Assembly: GCF_014596725.1 (NCBI RefSeq)
Contig: NZ_JACVEG010000001.1
Location: forward strand, 806,001 to 870,000
DNA: 64,000 nt
Reading direction: 5' to 3'
Source: Vibrio sp. Y2-5
Lineage (GTDB): Bacteria; Pseudomonadota; Gammaproteobacteria; Enterobacterales; Vibrionaceae
Shown: in pieces, positions 52,573 through 62,054 of the stretch
Layout of the letters: each line of letters begins with the position of its first letter
How positions within the stretch are numbered: the stretch's first letter is position 1
Position numbers and translations under genes: made by a program
The notes under the pieces: model-generated
The model's input: only the letters and a program-made list of their open reading frames with translations
What the model was told of the DNA's origin: nothing
Database searches by the model: none

Positions 52573-54056
52573 GTTATCAGATTGCAATGATTGGATTAGG
52601 CGTTATGGGCAAAAGTCTTGCGCTTAATCTGGTTGATCATGGGTTTTCAGTGGTGGGCTTCGACCTGAGCCAAAGTCACTGTTTACGAGCAGATAAAGAA
52701 GCTCAAGCACTCTCATTGAACCGGAATAAAGGGCAGTTCAAAGTTGCTCAGAATCTGAAGGATTTGCTTTCTTCTTTGGCATCGCCAAGAGTCATCGCAT
52801 TATCGGTTCCTGCTGGCGAGGTTGTTGATCAAGTCATCGAGCAACTACTGCAAAATGGCTTGGAAGCGCAAGATATTGTTATCGACACTGGTAACAGTTT
52901 GTGGACTGACTCGGAGCGTAGAGAAGAAGTGTTCGCTGATCGTTTACGCTTTTTCAGCACAGCGGTGTCTGGCGGTGAACAAGGTGCTCGACACGGCCCA
53001 TCTTTAATGGCAAGTGGCGATCCTATTGCATGGAAGCACGTTGAACCTATGTGGACTGCAATTGCCGCTAAGGTCGATTCGAACGGCTTATCCATCGATT
53101 CTCATCAGTCAGGTGAGGCATGTGCCGCATACTTAGGTCCGGCTGGTGCAGGGCATTACGTGAAGATGGTGCACAACGGCATTGAATATGCCGATATGCA
53201 AATTATCTGTGAAGCGTATCAGTACATGCGCCAAGTTTTGCTGATGTCTGCCACCGAAATCGGTGAAGTGTTTACTGTCTGGAACCAAGGTGCGCTCAAC
53301 AGTTATTTGATGGAAATCAGTGCAGACATACTCAAGCAACAAGATCCAAGAACGGGTAATTCGTTGGTGGATATGATTCTGGATGTCGCGGAGCAAAAAG
53401 GTACTGGGCTATGGACAGCGGTCAATGCGCTGCAAATGGGAAGCCCTGCAACCACGATTGCTCAGGCTGTGTTTGCCAGAGCATTAAGCGCTAACAAAGG
53501 GCGTCGAGCAAAAGCCTCTTCCATATTGCCTTCAGTGAAGCAAACTTGCTTAGAAGACAAGACACAGGCTCTGAAAGCATTAGAAGATGGCTTGTATTGC
53601 GCGAAATTAGTCACTTATGCCCAAGGTTTTGACTTACTCAAAAGTAAATCAGAGCTTGAGCGCTGGCAGCTTAATTTCTCGGACATTGCGAAAATATGGC
53701 GTTCGGGCTGCATTATACGAGCGGCATTCCTGCAAAACATTTCTGCTGTATATGAGCAAAATTCTGAACTTGAACATCTGCTATTTGCTGAAGATTTCAT
53801 TGAGCAGCTTTCCAAGCGAGTATTAGGGTGGAGAACGTGCAGTGCTCAGGCAATATTGTCAGGTGTTGCTATGCCAGCAATGACCTCCGCTCTGAATTAC
53901 TACGACGCTTTGTCGAGCTCACAATCGCCAGCTAATTTGTTACAAGCGCAGCGAGACTATTTCGGTGCGCATACCTATGCGCGGGTAGATGAGCCGTCTA
54001 CGGAAAAGTTTCATTTGCTCTGGGAGAGTGAAACTCGGTTAGAAACTAAACATTAA
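52569..54056 (+). CDS. gnd: 6-phosphogluconate dehydrogenase, decarboxylating, 495 residues
   Basis: Oxidises and decarboxylates 6-phosphogluconate to ribulose 5-phosphate. The N-terminal NADP-binding motif is IGLGVMGKSLALNL. The catalytic region shows SGGEQGARHGPSLMASG and GHYVKMVHNGIEYADMQIICEAY with the key Lys and Asn/Glu, and the C-terminal QAQRDYFGAHTYARVD is intact. The start is TTG overlapping the kinase stop, behind AAGGAG. The sequence is somewhat diverged from the usual chromosomal Gnd, so this may be a second, pathway-specific copy. No edd or eda is nearby, so flux goes through the pentose phosphate pathway. Confidence 0.93.
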   Translation: MSYQIAMIGLGVMGKSLALNLVDHGFSVVGFDLSQSHCLRADKEAQALSLNRNKGQFKVAQNLKDLLSSLASPRVIALSVPAGEVVDQVIEQLLQNGLEAQDIVIDTGNSLWTDSERREEVFADRLRFFSTAVSGGEQGARHGPSLMASGDPIAWKHVEPMWTAIAAKVDSNGLSIDSHQSGEACAAYLGPAGAGHYVKMVHNGIEYADMQIICEAYQYMRQVLLMSATEIGEVFTVWNQGALNSYLMEISADILKQQDPRTGNSLVDMILDVAEQKGTGLWTAVNALQMGSPATTIAQAVFARALSANKGRRAKASSILPSVKQTCLEDKTQALKALEDGLYCAKLVTYAQGFDLLKSKSELERWQLNFSDIAKIWRSGCIIRAAFLQNISAVYEQNSELEHLLFAEDFIEQLSKRVLGWRTCSAQAILSGVAMPAMTSALNYYDALSSSQSPANLLQAQRDYFGAHTYARVDEPSTEKFHLLWESETRLETKH

Positions 54057-54061
54057 TCAAT

Positions 54062-54088
54062 AAGCGCTCTTTATGTGGGCGCTTTTTT
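54062..54088 (+). terminator. Terminator after gnd
   Basis: AAGCGC pairs with GCGCTT and is followed by TTTT. It ends the gluconate operon before the regulator gene. Confidence 0.75.
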
Positions 54089-54150
54089 GATAGCGGAGTC
54101 AAATAAATAAGTGTCATTAAGTCTATTTCTCTATTGATCTCTTGAGTACA

Positions 54151-54165
54151 ATGTTACCAGTAACA
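54151..54165. promoter_or_regulatory. GntR-type operator 3 at the regulator gene
   Basis: ATGTTACCAGTAACA differs from the perfect site by one central base and lies 17 bases before the regulator start. It suggests the regulator controls itself. Confidence 0.75.
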
Positions 54166-54181
54166 AAGAGAATAATTATTT

Positions 54182-55183
54182 ATGGTGAGTAAGAAAAAAC
54201 GTCCGACGCTTCAGGATGTAGCAAATTTAGTCGGAGTGACCAAAATGACAGTCAGTCGCTGTCTACGTGACCCCAATTCTGTCTCTCCAGCTGTAAAAGA
54301 GAAAGTCCTCGCTGCGGTCGAGGAACTGGGTTATATCCCCAACCGCGCGCCAGATATCTTATCGAATGCGAAAAGCCATGCGATTGGTGTTTTAGTCCCG
54401 TCTTTAACTAACCAAGTATTTGCTGAAGTTATTCGAGGCATCGAGCAAGTGACTGGCCCCGCTGGCTACCAAACTATGCTTGCGCACTATGGCTATAGTT
54501 CTGAACTGGAAGAGCAGAGTGTGGCTTCATTACTCTCCTATAACGTGGACGCTATTATCCTGTCGGAAAATGTTCACTCAGAAAGGGTGAAAAAAATGCT
54601 GCAAGTCGCGTCTATTCCAGTGGTTGAAATTATGGACTCGATTTCGCCGAGAATTGAACAAGCCGTGGGTTTTGACAATTTCTCAGCGGCGAAAGATATG
54701 ACCAAAGCAATGTTGGCAAAGGGATGCAAGCAGATTGTCTATTTAGCAGCTCGTATGGACGAACGTACCCGTCAAAAAATGTCTGGTTTTAATCAGGCGA
54801 TGAGTGAGGCTGGCTTAGAACCTTTGGCGCTCCAAACGGAATCGGCCTCATCGTTTACTTTGGGTGCAAAGTTATTAGGTGATGCAATTGAAAAACATCC
54901 CAAGGTTGACGGCATATTTTGTACTAACGATGACTTAGCGATTGGTGCGTTTTATGAGTGCGTAAGGCGAAACATCTCTGTTCCTAAGCAAATTTCAATT
55001 GCAGGTTTTCATGGGCACGATATTAGTCAGGCTATGACACCTAGGCTAGCAACCGTGGTCACACCACGTGAAAAAATCGGGCAGATAGCGGCAAGAGAGA
55101 TCATGAATCGACTCAATGGCGAGAAGGAATACCAAGAATGTATTGATCTTGGCTACAGAATTGAGTTGGGAGAGAGTATTTAA
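54182..55183 (+). CDS. gntR: LacI-family gluconate repressor (GntR), 333 residues
   Basis: An N-terminal LacI helix-turn-helix (PTLQDVANLVGVTKMTVSRC) is followed by the hinge helix and a periplasmic-binding-protein-like ligand domain (AIGVLVPSLTNQVFAEVIRG...). The length and architecture match E. coli GntR, which represses gluconate genes and is released by gluconate. The three sites with GntR consensus before the TRAP operon and before this gene support the name. It is transcribed separately from the operon. Confidence 0.88.
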   Translation: MVSKKKRPTLQDVANLVGVTKMTVSRCLRDPNSVSPAVKEKVLAAVEELGYIPNRAPDILSNAKSHAIGVLVPSLTNQVFAEVIRGIEQVTGPAGYQTMLAHYGYSSELEEQSVASLLSYNVDAIILSENVHSERVKKMLQVASIPVVEIMDSISPRIEQAVGFDNFSAAKDMTKAMLAKGCKQIVYLAARMDERTRQKMSGFNQAMSEAGLEPLALQTESASSFTLGAKLLGDAIEKHPKVDGIFCTNDDLAIGAFYECVRRNISVPKQISIAGFHGHDISQAMTPRLATVVTPREKIGQIAAREIMNRLNGEKEYQECIDLGYRIELGESI

Positions 55184-55204
55184 AAGCGCCAACACGGCGC
55201 TTTT
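55182..55204. terminator. Bidirectional terminator between gntR and the DUF3943 gene
   Basis: AAAAGCGCC pairs with GGCGCTTTT over AACAC, with T-runs built into both arms. Confidence 0.85.
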
Positions 55205-55222
55205 AAATATCAAAAATTGAGA

Positions 55223-56119
55223 TTAGAACGTTACTTTAAAGTTTAAAGAGTAGAACTGATCGTCGTAAGGTACACCTGAACTTAGCGCGAAGTTCGCTGC
55301 ATCACTGTTTCCATACCAAGGGTCCGTTTGCAGCTGAAGTTCGGCTGAACCTCCCCAAGCATTGCTCACCCAGCCGTGTATATGACCAACAGGGTTTAGG
55401 AAAAATAAGCTTATGTCGCCGACTGTTTCTGAACCTAGGACTTCACCGCCATTGGCGACAATTTCTTGCTCTGTCTCGAACATGATTTCGCCAACAACCG
55501 CGCCAAAGAATGGTGTGATAAATAGATCTTGATAGGAAGGTACTTCTGCAAACGCTTCTACGCCGTATTCCCAGAAGAACGCAGACATTGTGAAAGAATA
55601 CAAGAAAGACTGAAACTCGTTGTAACCAGCATGACGTGCTGCTGTGTAGTACACGCCGCCAAAATAGGGGTGCATGATGTAGTTTAAGTAGTGTTCGTCT
55701 CTGTCCCATACTGGTCCAGATGAGACATTATCTTTCCATTTCTGCCCTAAGCCGCTAAGGTTACGATCCTCTGCATCCCATTTAGTGACAGATTCAGGAA
55801 GAAGAGTCATCAAAGCCACTGTAGCAACGCTCAACCCTAATATGGTATAGGTTTGCTGTCTTAAATACTCTTCGTCTTTTTCATTAGATACAGTCAGGTA
55901 GCGGGGAAGTGGTTGATCTATTTGCAAGTCTTGTTGCTCAGAGAGGCTCATCGAAAATGGAGATGGTGCCTGATAAGAAAGTGGAGTACTAAACGCACAA
56001 AAAGAATCAGCACAGTTTACTGAGTAGTCAAGTTCAAGCGGGTGTTGGTCAAAGTATGTCGTTGCATTTGCACATGCAGACATTGATAACGTGAGGGCTG
56101 TGATGGTTTTCTTTAGCAC
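55223..56119 (-). CDS. DUF3943 family exported protein, 298 residues
   Basis: The start chosen is GTG 56119, behind GGAG at six bases, giving a clean signal peptide (about 1-19, KKTITALTLSMSACANA). The body matches DUF3943: WKDNVSSGPVWDRDEHYLNYIMHPYFGG, QSFLYSFTMSAFFWEYGVEAF and FITPFFGAVVGE. These are periplasmic or outer-membrane-associated proteins of unknown function, and one hydrophobic helix is visible near residue 95. An upstream in-frame GTG would spoil the signal peptide. It is convergent with gntR. Confidence 0.82.
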   Translation of the reverse strand: MLKKTITALTLSMSACANATTYFDQHPLELDYSVNCADSFCAFSTPLSYQAPSPFSMSLSEQQDLQIDQPLPRYLTVSNEKDEEYLRQQTYTILGLSVATVALMTLLPESVTKWDAEDRNLSGLGQKWKDNVSSGPVWDRDEHYLNYIMHPYFGGVYYTAARHAGYNEFQSFLYSFTMSAFFWEYGVEAFAEVPSYQDLFITPFFGAVVGEIMFETEQEIVANGGEVLGSETVGDISLFFLNPVGHIHGWVSNAWGGSAELQLQTDPWYGNSDAANFALSSGVPYDDQFYSLNFKVTF

Positions 56120-56299
56120 AAAAGGCTCCAAGGCACTGTTTTTGATGATCACTGTCACAATTATCCATTAAAGTCTTGAGCATGGAAACATCAAATTGCA
56201 CATAAACGTAAAACTTCTGGAGAAATAGCTCATTCCAGAGGATATAGTGAACGTTATATAGCCGAGTATAGGTTAGGTAAATTTATTAAGGGTGAGAAT

Positions 56300-57538
56300 A
56301 TGCTCAAAGTTGCAATGTTAAGCACTGGCGAGGAAGTGTTGCATGGAGATATCGTTGATACCAATGCAGCTTGGTTGTCACGAGAGTTTTTCCAAAATGG
56401 TTTTGCGTTAAACAAACGCTCAACGGTAGGAGATGCTAAAACGTCATTGGTCGAAGAGCTATTAATGTTGAGCTTCAACGCCGATGTGGTAGTTGTCAAC
56501 GGTGGCTTAGGACCAACAACTGATGATCTAAGCTCTGAGTGCGCAGCGTTAGCCGCAGAGCAAGACCTCAAACTGTTTCCAGAGTGGCTAGAGAAACTCG
56601 AAGCGTTTTTTGCGAAACGTAAAATCAAAATGCCGGAAAGCAATATAAAACAAGCCATGCTGCCTGAAAAAGCGATCATCCTTGATAACCCAATTGGCAC
56701 AGCCTGCGGGTTTAAGGTTCAAATTAATGATTGCTGGTTCTATTTCACGCCGGGTGTGCCAAAAGAGTTTAAGCTCATGGTCAGTGAGCAAATATTGCCA
56801 GACTTGAAAAAGCAGTATCCACAACAGGCAGGTTTAGAGTGTAGTCGTCTTTATACATTTGGCACGACAGAGTCGGGTATATCCGACAAGTTGGATAAAC
56901 TTCAGCTTCCTCAGGGCTATGTGCTGGGTTACCGCTCTTATCTGCCGTTTATTGAAGTAAAGCTGTTTGGTCCTCGGAATGACATAGATACGCGAGTAAA
57001 ACTGCTACAAATGATATACGCGCATTTAGAGCAACATGTTGTCAGTGTGGATGAACCAATGCTAGAACACATTGGTCATCTTATGGCTGAAAAAGCGATG
57101 TCACTTGCTCTGGCTGAACAATCAACTAAAGGTTGGCTATCTAATTGGCTGCTGAGCAATGCAGAGATAGAGAAGCTGAGTGGTCATAGTTGGATACTAA
57201 GCCATAAGGCGGAGGAAGGTTTGGGGCATCAAGACCCGCTGGCAGCTTCTTTTGCATTGGCAGCGGCAACGAAAGAAAAGTGCGCGACCGATCTTTCACT
57301 TGTGACGGGTATGCTCAATGAAGAGCATTTCACGGTTTCCCTGTCTGCTCCACAAGGGGAATGGGGGCAAACGTTGAAGTTCAACCGCGCTTATACCACG
57401 TCAGAACAGAGGCAACTTATCGGCACCATTGCCGCTGATATGTTACGTCGTTACTTGGAAGGAAAACCTATTCTTGCCAAGTACAGTTCAGTGACGACAG
57501 CTAAAGACATGTATCTTCCCAGTAGTGTTTTGAGTTGA
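56300..57538 (+). CDS. CinA-family protein with degenerate deamidase domain (YfaY type), 412 residues
   Basis: The N-terminal half is the molybdopterin-binding-like (COG1058) pyrophosphatase domain: AMLSTGEEVLHGDIVDTNAAWLS, VVVNGGLGPTTDDLSSE and FYFTPGVPKEFKLMV. The C-terminal half is in the place of the NMN deamidase domain (PncC) but lacks its motifs. Where active CinA proteins have AESCTGG this protein has AEQSTKG, and the GIAGPGG loop is missing. Loss of that activity is known for E. coli YfaY, which this resembles. The N-terminal domain looks intact. The ATG follows GGGTGAGAAT. The nearby nrdAB genes match the general E. coli neighbourhood. Confidence 0.88.
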   Translation: MLKVAMLSTGEEVLHGDIVDTNAAWLSREFFQNGFALNKRSTVGDAKTSLVEELLMLSFNADVVVVNGGLGPTTDDLSSECAALAAEQDLKLFPEWLEKLEAFFAKRKIKMPESNIKQAMLPEKAIILDNPIGTACGFKVQINDCWFYFTPGVPKEFKLMVSEQILPDLKKQYPQQAGLECSRLYTFGTTESGISDKLDKLQLPQGYVLGYRSYLPFIEVKLFGPRNDIDTRVKLLQMIYAHLEQHVVSVDEPMLEHIGHLMAEKAMSLALAEQSTKGWLSNWLLSNAEIEKLSGHSWILSHKAEEGLGHQDPLAASFALAAATKEKCATDLSLVTGMLNEEHFTVSLSAPQGEWGQTLKFNRAYTTSEQRQLIGTIAADMLRRYLEGKPILAKYSSVTTAKDMYLPSSVLS

Positions 57539-57776
57539 TCTACACTCCTTAAGTCCTACCAAGTTTTATTTTCCGTATGATGAATGGTAATAAGCTGATG
57601 AATAATTAGCTTATTACCAAAGTCGGCTTTATCTCTTTTCTTATGCGTAAATTGTCTAAGTTCTAAACCGATGATTTTAAGAGAGGTAAAAATTCGTCTC
57701 ATAAATGAGTCCGAAATTTCTTAATTTTGTTTGTAAAATGAAAACTCGTCGCTGTGACTTCGGCAGGAGGCTGGAT

Positions 57777-58037
57777 ATGTTTTCACAATCAAAAATCTTA
57801 GTGTGGTACGAAATTGCAAGCCAAAAAGTAGTGTTAGGAGAGGCACTTACCGGCAGTGGTGAGGATCATGATGTTGTTTCATTGTGGCGCCATGCGCCAG
57901 TCGATAACAATAATTCAAGCTATCCAGGCTATCGCTTGTCTTTGTATGACGATGGCGGTAGGGAAATCGGTCATAAATCTGTTTCTATGGGAACGGCAGA
58001 TGAGATCCTATTTGGAATGAACAAAGCCAGAGCTTAG
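57777..58037 (+). CDS. Small conserved-looking protein, 86 residues
   Basis: The start ATG 57777 has a perfect AGGAGG six bases upstream. A frame reaching to 57705 has no site. The product (MFSQSKILVWYEIASQKVVL, ending EILFGMNKARA) is a compact soluble protein with no recognised domain. It lies in the gap between the CinA gene and yfaE and ends in a short hairpin that includes its stop. Function unknown. Confidence 0.65.
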   Translation: MFSQSKILVWYEIASQKVVLGEALTGSGEDHDVVSLWRHAPVDNNNSSYPGYRLSLYDDGGREIGHKSVSMGTADEILFGMNKARA

Positions 58038-58044
58038 CTCTGGC
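58023..58044. terminator. Hairpin overlapping the small protein's stop codon
   Basis: AAGCCAGAGC pairs with GCTCTGGCTT. The stop codon is in the loop. No strong T-run follows. It lies between convergent genes. Confidence 0.55.
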
Positions 58045-58084
58045 TTCAATGTTATTTCTGCTTATACGAGTGAATAACCTAGGG

Positions 58085-58363
58085 TTATGCTCGTTTCGCT
58101 TTCGGCTGGTAATGCACATCGGATAGTTCAACTGGCGTTTTTGCTTTACATATGCAAGGCAAAATTTCGTTGCTTTGCGTATACGCCATTGCAAAACCAA
58201 CATACTCGACTTCGCCGGAGAGAAGCGTGCAACGACACGCTCCACAATGACCATCTCGGCAGTTGTATTCCGGCTCTAACCCAGCTTGCTCCATGGTTTC
58301 AAGCAATGTGTTTGAAGGGTTAGATTCAATAGTGATTATTTTGTTGATTTTGACCGTTGCCAT
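58085..58363 (-). CDS. yfaE: 2Fe-2S ferredoxin maintaining NrdB (YfaE), 92 residues
   Basis: A plant-type [2Fe-2S] ferredoxin with the ligands Cys35, Cys40 and Cys43 in NCRDGHCGACRC and a fourth Cys in ILPCICKA. E. coli YfaE restores the diiron-tyrosyl radical cofactor of NrdB. Here it directly follows nrdB; its ATG shares one base with the nrdB stop (TAATG). The gene order and length (92 versus 84 in E. coli) support the name. Confidence 0.94.
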   Translation of the reverse strand: MATVKINKIITIESNPSNTLLETMEQAGLEPEYNCRDGHCGACRCTLLSGEVEYVGFAMAYTQSNEILPCICKAKTPVELSDVHYQPKAKRA

Positions 58364-59496
58364 TACAGCTCAAAGCCCTCGAAATCATCTGCGCCAACTT
58401 CGTTATCGATCTGACCAACGAGGTATGAGCTGATTTCTGCTTCCTGCGGAGCAACTTGAACGTTATCAGACGATAACCATGCGTTGATCCATGGAATAGG
58501 GTTGCTGGTTGCATTCGGGTACGCTGCATCAAGGCCAACCGCTTGCATACGGATGTTAGTGATGTACTCAACGTATTGAGACAGAATATCTTTGTTCAGA
58601 CCAATCATAGATCCGTCTTTGAACAGGTATTCAGACCACTCTTTCTCTTGTTCAGCTGCAGCTTTAAACAACTCAAAACACTCTTGTTTACACTCTTCTG
58701 CAATTTGCAGGAACTCAAAATCATCCATGCCGTTACGAAGCAGGTTGATCATATGCTGAGTACCGGTAAGGTGCAGTGCTTCGTCACGAGCAATAAGCTT
58801 GATGATTTTCGCGTTACCTTCCATTAATTCACGTTCTGCAAAAGCAAATGAACAAGCAAAGCTTACGTAGAAACGAATCGCTTCTAGTGCGTTTACTGAC
58901 ATCAAGCATAGGTATAGTTGCTTTTTAAGTGCAGACAAGCTTACTTTGATTGTCTCGCCATTAACCGTGTGAGTACCTTCGCCGTATCGGTGGTAATCGT
59001 TGCTTAACTGGATCAGCGTGTCATAGTAATGTGCAATGTCTTTCGCTCGTTTGATGATGTGTTCATTTTCTACGATATCGTCAAACACTACCGCTGGGTC
59101 ATTAACGATGTTACGGATAATGTGTGTGTACGAACGAGAGTGAATCGTTTCTGAGAAAGACCAAGTTTCAATCCACGTTTCCAACTCTGGTAGTGAAACC
59201 AGTGGAAGTAGGGCAACGTTAGGGCTGCGGCCTTGGATTGAATCAAGCAGAGTCTGATATTTCAAGTTCGAGATGAAAATGTGCTTTTCATGATCAGGTA
59301 ACTTGTTGTAATCAATACGGTCACTTGAAACGTCAACTTCTTCAGGACGCCAGAAGAACGAAAGTTGTTTTTCGATCAGTTTTTCAAAAATGTCGTATTT
59401 TTGTTGGTCATAGCGAGCCACGTTAACTGGCTGACCAAGAAACATTGGTTCTTTAAGTTGGTTATTCTTTTTCTGAGTAAAAGTACTGTAAGCCAT
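58363..59496 (-). CDS. nrdB: Ribonucleotide reductase class Ia beta subunit, 377 residues
   Basis: The radical-generating small subunit of the aerobic enzyme. Residues matching the E. coli diiron site and the stable radical tyrosine are present: [11 protein letters not shown] contains the Tyr122 equivalent, and [12 protein letters not shown] and [11 protein letters not shown] carry iron ligands. The C-terminus ends in DDFEGFEL, the tail that docks into NrdA. Length equals E. coli NrdB within one residue. It lies between nrdA (73 bases upstream) and yfaE. Confidence 0.97.
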   Translation of the reverse strand: MAYSTFTQKKNNQLKEPMFLGQPVNVARYDQQKYDIFEKLIEKQLSFFWRPEEVDVSSDRIDYNKLPDHEKHIFISNLKYQTLLDSIQGRSPNVALLPLVSLPELETWIETWSFSETIHSRSYTHIIRNIVNDPAVVFDDIVENEHIIKRAKDIAHYYDTLIQLSNDYHRYGEGTHTVNGETIKVSLSALKKQLYLCLMSVNALEAIRFYVSFACSFAFAERELMEGNAKIIKLIARDEALHLTGTQHMINLLRNGMDDFEFLQIAEECKQECFELFKAAAEQEKEWSEYLFKDGSMIGLNKDILSQYVEYITNIRMQAVGLDAAYPNATSNPIPWINAWLSSDNVQVAPQEAEISSYLVGQIDNEVGADDFEGFEL

Positions 59497-59569
59497 TTGC
59501 TGTCATCCATTTTGCCCTTTGCCTTCGTCAAAGGGCATTCAAATCAGTTAAAAATTCGAGTCAATTAGA

Positions 59570-61852
59570 TTAGATCTTACAACCGCCGCCAGCGCAGTCG
59601 TCATCTTGTGGCTGCACCACGTCTTTTTGATCGTCTTTCGCACCATCACGAGTGTTATGGTAGTACAGCGTCTTCACACCAAACTTGTATGCAGTCAGCA
59701 GATCCTGAAGCAGTTTCTTCATTGGCACTTTGCCAGATTCAAACTTGCTCGGGTCGTAGTTGGTGTTCGCTGAAATAGCTTGGTCAACGAACTTCTGCAT
59801 AATACCAACTAGGTGTAGATAACCATCGTTAGAACCAATGTTCCAAAGCAACTCGTAGTTTTCTTTGTATTTAAGGAACTCTGGTACAACTTGCTTCAAA
59901 ATGCCGTCTTTTGATGCTTTTACCGATACGTAACCACGAGGTGCTTCAATACCGTTAGTTGCATTCGAAATCTGAGAAGATGTCTCAGAAGGCATCAGTG
60001 CAGTCAGAGTTGAGTTACGTAGACCGTGCTCCATGATTTCTGTACGTAGCGCGTCCCAATCGTAATGAAGTTCTTCATCACAGATTTTATCGAGATCACG
60101 TTTGTACGTATCGATTGGTAGCAAGCCTTTCGCGTAATTAGTTTCGTCAAATAGAGGACACTTGCCGTGTTCTTTCGCTAGCTGTACGGAAGCTTTTAGC
60201 AAGTAGTATTGCATTGCTTCAAAAGTACGGTGTGTCAGAGCATTTGCGCTGCCGTCTGAGTATTTAACGCCATTCTTCGCTAGGTAGTATGCGTAGTTAA
60301 TCACACCTACGCCAAGCGTACGACGATTCATAGTTGACTTATAAGCGGCTGGTAGTGGGTAGTCTTGATAATCTAACAAAGCATCAAGCGCGCGAACCAC
60401 TAGGTCTGCTAGCTCTTCAAAATCGTCTAGATTTTCAATCGAACCTAGGTTGAATGCAGACAGAGTACAAAGTGCAATTTCACCATTGTCATCTTCAACG
60501 TTAGTTAAAGGTTTGGTTGGTAGTGCAATTTCCAAACATAGGTTTGATTGACGAACCGGAGCCACACTCGCATCAAACGGACTGTGAGTATTACAGTGGT
60601 CAACGTTCTGAATGTAAATGCGGCCTGTTGAAGCTCGTTCCTGCATGAGTAGCGTGAACATTTCAAGAGCTTTAACAGTTGTCTTCTTAATCGACGTATC
60701 GTTCTCGTACTTCACATATAGACGCTCGAATTCTTCCTGATCTTGGAAGAAGGCATCGTAAAGTCCAGGTACGTCAGAAGGAGAGAACAGAGTGATGTTT
60801 CCGCCTTCAACTAAACGTTGATACATCAGTTTGTTTAGCTGAACACCGTAGTCCATATGACGAACACGGTTTTCTTCAACACCACGGTTGTTCTTAAGAA
60901 CGAGTAGAGACTGAGCTTCGCCGTGCCATAGAGGGTAGAATACAGTTGCTGCACCACCACGGACACCGCCTTGAGAACAACATTTCACTGCTGTTTGGAA
61001 GTATTTGTAGAATGGAATACAACCTGTGTGGAAAGCTTCACCGCCACGGATTTCTGAGCCCAATGCACGAATACGGCCGGCGTTGATACCAATACCTGCG
61101 CGTTGAGAAACGTAACGAACAATTGAGCTCGCTGTTGCGTTAATAGAATCTAGGCTGTCACCACACTCAATCAGAACACATGAACTGAACTGACGGGTAG
61201 GGGTACGTACACCAGACATAATTGGTGTAGGTAGAGAAATCTTGAATGTTGACGTCGCATCATAGAAACGCTTGATGTATTCCAAACGTGTGTCTTTTGG
61301 ATATTTCGCAAACAAACATGCTGCTACAAGAATGTATAGGAACTGAGCACTCTCATAAATCTGACCTGTTACGCGGTTTTGTACAAAGTACTTACCTTCA
61401 AGCTGTTTGACTGCAGCGTATGAGAAGTTTAGGTCACGACGGTGATCGATGAAGCTGTCTAGCTTGATGAAATCTTCACGCGTGTAATCTTCCATTAAGT
61501 GCTTGTCGTATTTGCCCTTTTCCACCATCGACGAAACGTGGTCTAATAGTGTTGGTGGCTCATATTGACCATAAGCTTTCTTACGTAGGTGGAATACCGC
61601 TAATCGAGCAGCTAAATATTGGTAGTCTGGACTCTCTTCAGAGATCAGGTCAGCTGCTGATTTAATAATCGTTTCATGGATGTCTGATGTGGTAATGCCA
61701 TCGTAGAACTGGATGTGAGCACGAAGTTCCACTTGTGATACAGAGACATTTTGTAGGCCTTCAGCAGCCCATGTGATCACTCGATGGATCTTATCCAGAT
61801 CAATAGTTTCTTTGCGGCCATCACGCTTTGTGACAGTGAGTTGTTGGTTCAT
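59570..61852 (-). CDS. nrdA: Ribonucleotide reductase class Ia alpha subunit, 760 residues
   Basis: The large catalytic subunit that reduces ribonucleotides to deoxyribonucleotides. An N-terminal ATP-cone (about 5-95, TVTKRDGRKETIDLDKIHRV) gives allosteric activity control. The active site shows FSSCVLIECGD and SNLCLEIALPT with the radical Cys and Glu. The C-terminal redox pair is in CAGGGCKI. It begins the nrdA-nrdB-yfaE operon, and its upstream region carries paired NrdR boxes and a DnaA box. Confidence 0.97.
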   Translation of the reverse strand: MNQQLTVTKRDGRKETIDLDKIHRVITWAAEGLQNVSVSQVELRAHIQFYDGITTSDIHETIIKSAADLISEESPDYQYLAARLAVFHLRKKAYGQYEPPTLLDHVSSMVEKGKYDKHLMEDYTREDFIKLDSFIDHRRDLNFSYAAVKQLEGKYFVQNRVTGQIYESAQFLYILVAACLFAKYPKDTRLEYIKRFYDATSTFKISLPTPIMSGVRTPTRQFSSCVLIECGDSLDSINATASSIVRYVSQRAGIGINAGRIRALGSEIRGGEAFHTGCIPFYKYFQTAVKCCSQGGVRGGAATVFYPLWHGEAQSLLVLKNNRGVEENRVRHMDYGVQLNKLMYQRLVEGGNITLFSPSDVPGLYDAFFQDQEEFERLYVKYENDTSIKKTTVKALEMFTLLMQERASTGRIYIQNVDHCNTHSPFDASVAPVRQSNLCLEIALPTKPLTNVEDDNGEIALCTLSAFNLGSIENLDDFEELADLVVRALDALLDYQDYPLPAAYKSTMNRRTLGVGVINYAYYLAKNGVKYSDGSANALTHRTFEAMQYYLLKASVQLAKEHGKCPLFDETNYAKGLLPIDTYKRDLDKICDEELHYDWDALRTEIMEHGLRNSTLTALMPSETSSQISNATNGIEAPRGYVSVKASKDGILKQVVPEFLKYKENYELLWNIGSNDGYLHLVGIMQKFVDQAISANTNYDPSKFESGKVPMKKLLQDLLTAYKFGVKTLYYHNTRDGAKDDQKDVVQPQDDDCAGGGCKI

Positions 61853-61938
61853 TCTGCTTCATTTCCCTAACAAAACTGATTAAAACCGTTTTTATATGTA
61901 ATTCTTGTAAAATTATTAACGGTTTTGTGATTATGCTC

Positions 61939-61975
61939 TTCCTATATGTAGTGGCCTAGACACTACATATAGGGG
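61939..61975. promoter_or_regulatory. Two NrdR boxes in inverted arrangement
   Basis: TTCCTATATGTAGTGG and ACACTACATATAGGGG are each close to the NrdR consensus (acaCTAtATaTaGtgt) and together form a near-perfect inverted repeat with centres 21 bases apart, two helical turns. NrdR represses ribonucleotide reductase genes when dATP is high. They lie 87 bases upstream of nrdA. Confidence 0.8.
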
Positions 61976-62045
61976 TGCATCAGTGTTCGAGTTACAACAT
62001 AGTGCTATAACCCCTTTAATGCAAGTTACAGTTTAGGGGAAACTT

Positions 62046-62054
62046 TGTGGATAA
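62046..62054 (-). promoter_or_regulatory. DnaA box
   Basis: TTATCCACA on the minus strand is the perfect high-affinity DnaA box. It lies about 200 bases upstream of nrdA. In E. coli nrdAB transcription responds to DnaA, so the site may couple dNTP supply to replication initiation. Confidence 0.7.

Noticed and set aside
56254..56700. 148-residue frame opposite the CinA-family gene
   Set aside because: Serine/leucine/asparagine-rich shadow of a well-supported gene.
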